This document shows, one piece after another, positions 11,111 through 19,096 of a stretch of DNA of 64,000 bases; position 1 is the first letter of the stretch; every line of letters begins with the position of its first letter. Source of the stretch: Dendrolimus kikuchii. Lineage: Eukaryota > Arthropoda > Insecta > Lepidoptera > Lasiocampidae. The stretch lies in assembly GCA_019925095.2 (NCBI GenBank), contig CM034392.1, positions 1,805,501 to 1,869,500 on the forward strand, read 5' to 3'. Both the position numbers and the translations under genes were made by a program. The notes beneath the pieces were generated by a model. That model did no database searches. It was not told where the DNA came from and saw only the letters and a list, made by a program, of their open reading frames with translations.

Positions 11111-11641
11111 GTATAAGTGATAAAAAAGATATTAATTGATTAGGGTCTGATTCTGATTCTCTTACTTAAGAGATGCCTAATCGTTTCTTAACGAGATTAT
11201 TATAAGTAAGGTCGAAAATTATTAACAGCGACATTTTCGGGTTAAGGATAAATCAGAAGAAATGTTTATCTAGAAGCTTTAAAGAAAACTTAAGTAAGAT
11301 TGTGGCCTTTTGTTTTGTGGAAACCAGCCTTCAGGTAAGCGTGGGCTGGTTATTCATTATCTAACCCACGATCAAACATCTGTTTGCAAGCCTACGTACG
11401 CCCTCAGCTATAAAATTATATTAGAGAACTAAAAGCATTTACTGATATATAACCTGTTTTGTACTACGAGATAACCTTTTGAATAAAACTTTAATGTATT
11501 TAGATTTTTAATTTAAAAATTAATTTCTTGTAGGTTATTCGTTTCTTAATTTTAGTAAGATATTTAAACATGATTAAATACTCTGGAATGGCAGGTGGCA
11601 TCTGTCTGTCTGGATACCAATCCCGACAGGTACCATATATA
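11111..11641. other. No gene recognised
   Basis: AT-rich spacer between an RTE end and a Helitron. Confidence 0.5.
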
Positions 11642-11876
11642 TCTTATACTAATATATAAAGCTGAAGAGTTTGTTTGTTTGAACGCGCTAATCTCAGGAA
11701 GTACTGGTCTGATTTGAAAAATTCTTTCAGTGTTAGATAGTCCATTTATCGAGGAAGGCTATAGGTTATATATCATCACGCTAAGACCAATAGGAGAGGA
11801 GCATTAATGAAGAATGTTTCAAAATCGGAGGGTTTTGAAAACAAATTCCACGCGGACGACGTCGCGGGCACAGCTA
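11642..11876 (+). mobile_element. Non-autonomous Helitron, Lep1-like
   Basis: Starts TCTTATACTAATATATAAAG, ends GTCGCGGGCACAGCTAG, between A and T. Full length. Confidence 0.83.
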
Positions 11877-11879
11877 GTA

Positions 11880-12137
11880 TAATAGATATAATAATAATAA
11901 TAATAATAATCGGCAGACAAACACACATATTGTATATCCCCAAATTAAGCAAGTTACGCTTGTGTTATGGGTAATATACAACGGTCTACTCTGGGGCCGA
12001 TCCCAGACACCCAGACCATAGTAAATAACGGAGAAAAGACGTTTTCCGAAATTTACTATACCAGGAATCGAACCCGGAGCCTCTGCGTTGCAGTGGGTAC
12101 GCCGGCAAAGGCTTAGCCCGCTCAACCACAGAGGCCG
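11880..12137 (-). mobile_element. tRNA-derived SINE, family E
   Basis: On the minus strand it starts CGGCCTCTGTGGTTGAGCGG (A box) and has GGTTCGATTCC (B box). It runs on to GATCGGCCCC and GTTATGGG and ends in an (ATT)n tail. It sits directly after a Helitron-type element. Confidence 0.85.
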
Positions 12138-12218
12138 TCTATATACCACCCGTGGTCTAGATTCTAGACACTGTAGAGTCTAGGGCACTCTAAGGTATGC
12201 CTCCATAATAACCTTGAG

Positions 12219-12325
12219 TTGTGTTCCAGTCTTCCTTTAGAGAGCGGCAGCACAATGGTACCTATGGTGTTACAAATGTCCATAGGCGATGGTAAATGCT
12301 TGCCATCAGGTGGGCCGAACTGCCT
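12219..12325 (+). repeat. Family-B retroposon fragment
   Basis: GAGTTGTGTTCCAGTCTTCC to GGTGGGCCGAACTGCCTCTG corresponds to the middle and 3' part of family B. It faces the minus-strand copy that starts at 12337. Confidence 0.65.
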
Positions 12326-12336
12326 CTGTGCACTCT

Positions 12337-12601
12337 TTTTATTGCAGGAGTTCAGCAGACACGCAGACGACCCACTTTATGGAAAGCGGTTACCATTGCC
12401 TATGGACATTTGCAACACCAAATGTGCTACAAATGCGCTGCTGCTCTCTTAAGCGAGACTGGAACCTGGTCACTAATGAACACAATTCAAGGTTGTTATG
12501 GCGGCATACTATAGACCTGGCTGTGGGTTGTTTTGTCGCCTCTTACGATAGACCGCCTGGCCGCAGGAAATTGTATTCTTTCTCTGCTCCTGCACGGATA
12601 A
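12337..12601 (-). mobile_element. Family-B retroposon, minus copy
   Basis: Starts TTTTATTGCAGGAGTTCAGC and ends TCCTGCACGGAT, the reverse complement of the family consensus. Internal differences include a shortened middle. Confidence 0.75.
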
Positions 12602-12806
12602 AGTTTATATATTATGTACTCGTATGTAAATTACGTACCAAATTTACGATCTGACCAGTTTAGCTGCACAAGACAGTAAAATATTTGCTCTAATAGAGGG
12701 ACCTCATCTGGGGTAATGTTACAGTTATAAGCCGTTTCACGCAGCTGTGGGTATGGGTGTAATGCGTTATCTGTGGGGCGATATTGCTTTTGATTGTTAC
12801 TGGAGT

Positions 12807-13340
12807 TTTTGGCGGGAACTGAAAGGGGACGTTGTGCTGTGCAGTTTTATTTTCTAAAAATGTGTAAAATCTCTCTTAAATTGATTGTAATAATAATCTA
12901 ATTGATTATAATAATAATAATAATCAGCAGACAAACACACATGTTGTATATTCCCAAATTAAGCAAGTTACGCTTGTGTTATGGGTAATATACAAAGTAC
13001 TACACTGGGGCCGATCCCAGACACCCAGACCATAGTAAATAACGGAGAAAATACGTTTCTGAAATTTACTATACCAGGAATCGAACCCGGAGCCTCTGCG
13101 TTGCAGTGAGGTAGACAGGCAAAGGCTTAGCCCACTCAACCACAGAGGCCGACAATGAACAATAGTTGTAGGATATTGTTAGTTTTTGAGTAGTAATTAT
13201 GTGTTTTTGTGAGAAATGTGAACTGTATAGTCAAATGTGGCCTTTCGAGTTTCCACAAGAGCTCCGTTATACGGTGTCGATTGTAGCCTACAATATAATT
13301 GCGCCTGGCTTAAAGTCCTAGTTGCCAAGCCATAAAAAAA
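12807..13340 (+). repeat. Family-L retroposon, split by a family-E SINE
   Basis: 12807-12880 (TTTTTGGCGGGAACTGAAAG) and 13155-13340 (AATGAACAATAGTTGTAGGA to GTTGCCAAGCCATAAAAAAA) together match 36995-37312. Confidence 0.7.
12911..13151 (-). mobile_element. tRNA-derived SINE, family E, nested in family L
   Basis: Same layout as the copy at 11880, with an (ATT)n tail at the left. It interrupts a family-L retroposon whose two halves are at 12807-12880 and 13155-13340. Confidence 0.85.
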
Positions 13341-13488
13341 AAGTTGATTGTTACTGATGTTACATATTGACAGATGATGTAATGTATATGCGGCCCTATT
13401 TAAAAAATATAAAATTAAAACCGTTCTACTATTTATGGCTTCAACGCATACGGCATTGGTTTTGCCAATGTCAAACTCAAACAATGAA

Positions 13489-13705
13489 AAGGCAGGTATT
13501 TGCCCGACTGGATGGCTACCACCCCTGGTTTAAAGCATGTCGCCATAACAACCTTGAGTTGTGTTCCGGCATTAGTGACCAGGTTCCAGTCTCCCTTAAG
13601 AGAGCAGCAGCGCATTTGTAGCACCTTTGGTGTTGCAAATGTCTATAGGCGATGGTAACCGCTTTCCATCAAGTGGGCCGTCGGCCTGTCTGCTGAACTC
13701 CTGCA

Positions 13706-13736
<31 letters not shown>
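13489..13736 (+). mobile_element. Family-B retroposon, 5' truncated, with long poly(A)
   Basis: Starts at GGTATTTGCCCGACTGG and ends ACTCCTGCAATAA followed by about 30 A. The built-in AATAAA and long A tail indicate retroposition. Confidence 0.8.
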
Positions 13737-13740
<4 letters not shown>

Positions 13741-13844
13741 GGTGATCAAGAATCAAATAATTATAAACCTAAAACCTAAGATATATACAATATTGTATAT
13801 AAATACTATATTGTATATATCTTATATAATTTTTTTTACGAAGA

Positions 13845-14088
13845 CCGGCTAATTATGTGGGGAACAAATGTCTAGCCATGCCGCCTCCGCCAGGTCCCGG
13901 TCGAAGGCGAAGGCCCAAGAAATGTTGGCTTGACGTTGTGAAGGATGACATGCGTGCCAATGGTCTCAAAACGGGGGATGCCGAAGACCGCGCGAAGTGG
14001 AGTAGAAAAAGTAGGAAAGCGGACCCTGGGCGTCGGAGTGAACGCTCCGAACGCAACCGGGATTTAACGCTCGGATGATGATGATGAG
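13845..14088 (+). pseudogene. 3' end of the second RTE-like family
   Basis: Matches 28540-28770: RPKKCWLDVVKDDMRANGLK and the GATGATGATGA tail. Close identity suggests recent insertion. Confidence 0.78.
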
Positions 14089-14365
14089 TATATAAATACT
14101 ACACAAAATAAAATTTTAAGAATATATGTACATATAATTATAAGATGTTTACCGCGAGGAATAAATTATACAACAAACTTAGCCGTGTGTTGATAATTAG
14201 AAATGACATTAGCCTGAACCATAAACACGTCAACAATACTTAATTGACTTATGACAACGAATAAACATTGTTTAAACGTATATAAATAGCCTACCCACGC
14301 GTGGCCCACACTTTCTCCACGCTCACATCTCCACAGAGTACAGAATCTAACAGTAATCCAACTTA

Positions 14366-14640
14366 ACTTATACCAATTAATAAATTTATACCAATTAATA
14401 CATTTATACCAATTAATACATTTATACCAATTAATACATTTATACCAATTAATACATTTATACCAATTAATACATTTATACCAATTAATACATTTATACC
14501 AATTAATACATTTATACCAATTAATACATTTATACCAATTAATACATTTATACCAATTAATACATTTATACCAATTAATACATTTATACCAATTAATACA
14601 TTTACACCAATTAATAAATTTATACTAATTAATATTTTTT
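14366..14640. repeat. 18-bp tandem array
   Basis: About 15 copies of TTAATACATTTATACCAA, nearly identical. Related units reappear at 14945-14975 and 15131-15160, separated by retroposon insertions. Confidence 0.92.
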
Positions 14641-14727
14641 TTTTATATATATGTATTAAATTTATAAATAAGTGTAAGTATGTATATTTAAATTGTACAG
14701 TCCTATCTTTTTTTCTGCTTCACCTAC

Positions 14728-14887
14728 ATCGCCAGATTAGTTAAGAATTTCTTTTAAGCTAGGTTGCCTGGAAGAGATCGCTTTTAGCGATAAGGCCGCC
14801 TGTTGTTTTGCCAAGAAGTATTGTAATTATACATTTTGTTTTTGTATTTGTTTATTTTGGTGAGCAATAAAGTGTTATCTATCTAAT
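14728..14887 (+). repeat. Family-N retroposon tail
   Basis: GTTGCCTGGAAGAGATCGCT, TTTAGCGATAAGGCCGCC, ending GTGAGCAATAAAGTGTTATC plus (TATC)n. Confidence 0.65.
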
Positions 14888-14981
14888 AAATTTATTGTCA
14901 GGAGCCTTAAGAACAGACGAGCGTGCATGAGAATGGAATAAAATAAAAATAAATTTATACCAATTAATAAATTTATACTTA

Positions 14982-15131
14982 CATACATACATAACTTCAC
15001 GCCAGTTCCCTTGCGGGGTAGGCACGCACAACAGAGCGCCATTTAGGCTTATTCTTACACACCTCACTTGCTTCTTTGACATTCATAACTCTTGTCATGC
15101 ACGCTCGTCTGTTCTTAAGGCTCCTGACATA
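14982..15131 (-). mobile_element. RTE-type LINE 3' end inside an 18-bp tandem array
   Basis: ACATACATACATAACTTCAC to GTTCTTAAGGCTCCTGACAT. AAATTTATACCAATTAATAA units flank it on both sides. A 35-bp + strand piece of the same family lies at 14897-14931. Confidence 0.75.
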
Positions 15132-15374
15132 AATAAATTTATACCAATTAATAAATTTAGCGCGTGTGTGGTTTTAAAATAAATGGAAAAAGTTAAGTGA
15201 AAAACCGATATTTTTTTTGCGATGACAGCGAAACTTTGTTCGTGTAACCATGACGGCGTATTTGTTAATGAATTGCAACGGCGCTACAGCACCAGAAAAA
15301 TGCGACCACAGTGTATTTTTCTGGGCATGTTCGTCTAACCTACGAAAACAACAATACAATCCCAATATTATTCA

Positions 15375-15660
15375 TGCAGGTATAGAGAAAGAATACAATT
15401 TCCTGCGGCGGGGCGACCTATCGTAAGAAGCAGCAAAACAGCCCATAGCCAGGTGGTAAGGTATTTGCGCCACTGGATGGCTACGACCCTTGGTCTACAG
15501 TATGTTGTCATAACAACCTTGAGTTGTATTTCGGCATTAGTGGCCAGGTTCCAGTCTCCATTTAAAGAGCAGCAACACGCTGGTATCATCTTTGTTGTTA
15601 CTAATGTCCATAGGCGATGACGCTTTCCATCAGTTGGACCGTCTGCCAGTCTGCTGAAAT
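15375..15660 (+). mobile_element. Family-B retroposon, diverged
   Basis: AGAAAGAATACAATTTCCTG to CAGTCTGCTGAAATT, matching the family along its length with many substitutions. Confidence 0.7.
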
Positions 15661-16499
15661 TATACATTTAAAAAATATACAAATTTCGTCGAATTATTGC
15701 ATCTCACATTACTAATTAACTTCTTTTATATTTTACTAGAGGTCACGGCAGATATTGTCCTGTTAGGAAAAAATAAAAATCTAGGATTCGATCCCTGCGC
15801 CACCTACCGGTTCCAATTGTGAAACTAAATAATCAAACGCAGACCCACGCAAACACACACTAAGACTTTCATCAAAAAATTACTTGACGTTTCATCAGAT
15901 TTAGATATGGATTTAACGCCTGATTTTATTAGAGAAGTACTTATATGTTCAACTAATCAGTTTTTATTTAGGCACTTTCCTCATATTCGAAATGAGATGC
16001 CGAGTGTTAAACTCGGGTGAAAGGCCTATTTAGGCACTCGAATTACTAACGCCTCGCTGCGCTCATGCCTACATAGGTTACGTTCACCTCTCTTGTCACA
16101 ATCTACTATTACACAACGAATTGAGAAAGACCTAATTTTTTAAAATCGGTTAATAATATCAGAGTGGTTATTCATTTGTCACACGTCTGACGCATATCTG
16201 ACATTGGTCCTGAGAGTCCTGGCAGCGGGGTCAAGAACCGCTTCGCCCTATCAACGCAGCGACACAAGTGTCACCTTTCTATCTGAGACGTATACAAATA
16301 TTCACAGACAGGCGAAATTTATAGCCTTGGATATTTATAGGACCACTATACAGCTATTACCCGCCTGCGATGTCGTTCGAATTTATTTTTTACACCGTCA
16401 TAAGGGAAATATTATAAGACGCGTTATATTATTATGCCTGAAGACGACGGTCTTCGAGCAGTGTGTCCTAGCCGCCATGACGTATGATGCCGAGTCGTG
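15661..16499. other. No gene recognised
   Basis: Only small traces of repeats (GCGCCACCTACCGGTTCCAA at 15801, from Helitron-type family H). A 98-codon frame at 16204 has no recognisable features. Confidence 0.45.
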
Positions 16500-17040
16500 A
16501 ACGCTGACGGTGGTATTGGTCCGTTTTAAAGTCGCTCAACGGGAGCGAGCTATGTTGGGAGTGTCTGTTATGGATAAAATCAGAAGCGAGTATATCCGTG
16601 CAGGAACGGAGAAAGAATACAATTTCCTGCGGCCGGGTGGCCTGTCGTAAAAGGCGACTTAACAACCCACAGCCAGGTGGTAGGACATTTGGCTGGTCTA
16701 AAGTATGTCGCCATAATAACCTTGAGTTGTGTTCCGGCATTAGTGACCAGGTTCCAGTTTCCCTTAAGAGAGCAGCAGCGCATTTGTAGCACCTTTGGTG
16801 TTGCAAATGTCCATAGGCGATGGTAACCGCTTTCCATCAAGTGGGCCGTCTGCCTGTTTGCTGATCTCGTTGCAATAAAAAAAATGCGCAAGACTACAAG
16901 GTTACTAACATAGCTCGCGAAATTAGCAAGCTGAAATGGCAGTGGCTCAGTCACATATGCCGCAGGACTGGTGGCCGATGAAGCAGATGAGTCCTGGAGT
17001 GGAGATCGCGTCTCGACAAATTTAGTGTACGACAATAGAA
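16500..17040 (+). repeat. LINE 3' fragment split by a family-B insertion
   Basis: 16500-16588 (AAGTCGCTCAACGGGAGC, TTATGGATAAAATCAGAA) and 16885-17040 (CATAGCTCGCGAAATTAGCA, CTGAAATGGCAGTGG) together match the reverse complement of 27918-28080. A family-B element at 16589-16880 sits between them. Confidence 0.7.
16589..16880 (+). mobile_element. Family-B retroposon, nested in a LINE fragment
   Basis: Starts ATCCGTGCAGGAACGG and ends GTTGCAATAAAAAAAA. A piece of about 25 bp is missing near GGTAGGACATTTGGCTGG. Confidence 0.8.
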
Positions 17041-17043
17041 AAC

Positions 17044-17130
17044 CAGATTACTACAAGAACCCATTAGCTGACACACTCGTACATATAAGTTGGCAGCTAA
17101 TGAGTTCTTGCAGTAAATCGGTGATACACA
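17044..17130. repeat. Hairpin-forming repeat
   Basis: GATTACTACAAGAACCCATT is followed by the imperfect inverse AATGAGTTCTTGCAGTAAATC, with a spacer that also contains GCTGACACAC/TTGGCAGC. GATTACTACAAGAACCCAT recurs at 55939. Confidence 0.5.
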
Positions 17131-17195
17131 AATTAAACTAGAAAGTCTAGTGACAGAACGTTGTCAGTTGGGAACTCACCCAAAAGACTCGTGCA

Positions 17196-17455
17196 TTGCC
17201 TAAGGTATATAATATAAACCAGTCTTTTGGTTAAGTGAGGCATCTACTGGGTGTTTGGTCTCAAGAAAGCTTGTGCGAATGAAGCTCGCGTGGACCCAGG
17301 ATCTCGACCTCAAAAGCCGCAAATATGTAGCCGTTTCACCATTTCCGTCTAAATATTGTGGCGTTTCAGGGCCTCCTGTTGTGTAACAGTTATGTCATGG
17401 TAGTGGTTGGAAGATGTGACGCCGCCAGAGTATCGATGCAAGTTGCATAGCCAGA
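17196..17455 (-). pseudogene. Degraded C-terminal fragment of the REL retrotransposon family
   Basis: The + strand sequence resembles 19200-19450 of the intact element, for example CTCAAAAGCCGCAAATATG and GGCGTTTCAGGG, followed by GGAAGATGTGACGCCGCC. It is on the minus strand and carries stops and indels. Confidence 0.65.
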
Positions 17456-17961
17456 AATTCCTAGCCTAGTGCATGACCTCCAATAAGCCATCGTATATCG
17501 AAGTGGTTGCTGCAGTTTGGCAATATAGGGCGAGATATGCCTTAAGGTTATAGTTCGCTAAAGCTACCCAGCACCCGACCAACACCGGATCGCCTTGCTC
17601 AGAAGTTGTTCACTTGATGACACCCGGGGCTCGGTGTGATTCGAGTATAGACCTAGCACCAATAGCTGATAGGCTAGAGGTCAGTTCGTGGGTCACGCGA
17701 CGTTCATGTCTACACGTGGAAGATCGTATCAGATGGCTCCAACGAGCTATGACCCTTAGGGTTTACCAATATGAGTTGAAAGCCCGAAAAGACAAGGAGG
17801 TCACTGGTTTTATTCGTATTGCTAACTCGATTTTGCTTTGAAGGTCTTAGAGTTTAATGAACTCTGTGAGGTCAACAGAATCTAAGTTCTATTACCCTAT
17901 GTCATAGTGATTTACTATTGACCGATTATTCAACAAAACGTTCAACAATACTTACTGTCGT
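17456..17961. other. No gene recognised
   Basis: Higher GC than the surroundings. A 75-codon + frame (17614-17841) is not recognised; it may be part of an old element. Confidence 0.4.
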
Positions 17962-18035
17962 GTTAGCATAATAGTTAACGTGTCGCACCCCAAACTCAAA
18001 TGACGCAGGTTCAAATCCTGGCTGAAGAGCATGCA
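17962..18035 (+). repeat. tRNA-like pol III promoter fragment
   Basis: TTAGCATAATAGTTAACGTG resembles an A box and GGTTCAAATCCTGG fits a B box, about 45 nt apart. No folded tRNA cloverleaf was recognised, so this is more likely a SINE remnant. Confidence 0.4.
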
Positions 18036-18194
18036 CTTCTTAGGTAGGTTCCTGATCTAACGTTAATTCGTCTCTTCATCTGTCCGGCTGTCTTGGTATA
18101 TCACAGTCATTTTTATAAGAAACGACTGGATCCACATGAATTAAATTCAACAGAAAGGTATATGATTAGAAGACTAGAGACTCGATGGGATAAG

Positions 18195-18420
18195 ATGGGA
18201 TGCTCTGGCGGCGTCCCATTTTCCATACCCGTGACAGTCGGCACAGCTTTTACACAATAGGAGGTGTTAAAACGCCGCCAATATTCAGCCATCAAAAATG
18301 GCTACATATTTTGGGCTTTTCAGGTCGAGAGCCTAGGACCATGGGCTCTGAGACGCACAGGCTTTATCAAGACATCTCCAAACGTATGATATCACGTGAT
18401 CATAATCAAGGCCGGTCCTA
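18195..18420 (+). pseudogene. Degraded C-terminal fragment of the REL retrotransposon family, opposite strand
   Basis: Reading + in shifting frames gives WDALAASHF, then KRRQYSAIKNGYIF, then ESLGPW and ETHRLYQDISKRM. These match the intact element's DTLAASHLP, KRRKYASIGDGYIF, ETLGPW and AHQLYRDLSRRL in order. At least two frameshifts are present. Confidence 0.7.
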
Positions 18421-18557
18421 GTTTTTTTCGCCGTCGTAGGAAAACTGGAAAAATGCCGCCCCCACCGCAGCTTAAGAATACTTCGTTAACCAGAAATATT
18501 ATATATAATTAAGTTAAGACATTAATATTAATACAGATATCATTAACGAAAGATTTC

Positions 18558-18870
18558 TATCCGTGCAAAAACGGAGAAAGAATACAATTTCCTGCTACCT
18601 GGCGGCCTGTCGTAAAAGGCGACTAAACAACCTACAGCCAGGTGGTAGGGCATTTGCCCGACTGGATGGCTACCACCCCTGGTCTAAAGCATGTCGCCAT
18701 AACAACCTTGACTTGTGTTCCGGCATTAGTGACCAGGTTCCAGTGTTCCTTAAGAGAGCAGCAGCGCATTTGTAGCACCTTTGGTGTTGCAAATGTCCAT
18801 AGGCGATGGTAACCGCTTTCTATTAAGTGGGCCGTTTGCCTGTTTGCTGAACTCCTGCAATAAAAAAAAA
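18558..18870 (+). mobile_element. Family-B retroposon, full length
   Basis: ATCCGTGCAAAAACGGAG to ACTCCTGCAATAAAAAAAAA, about 313 bp including the A tail. Confidence 0.8.
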
Positions 18871-19096
18871 ATGTTTTATTGAAAAACAAAGTTTATATTT
18901 CTTTTTGTTGGATTTTAGTGGTTCAAGCCTTTTTGCCGCCGTAGGCAGTTGCCGACTCCTACCTAACTTATGTCTCGGAAATTGTATTACTACCATTCAA
19001 GACGTAATGCGGCCAGTCTTTTCGGGCCGTTCCTACCTGACAGCTGACTTTCTAGTTTCTGTAATGTATGTGTCACTTTTTATGTTACATACATAT

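Noticed and set aside
16204..16500. 98-codon frame
   Set aside because: No homology recognised, no splice context and no codon signature.
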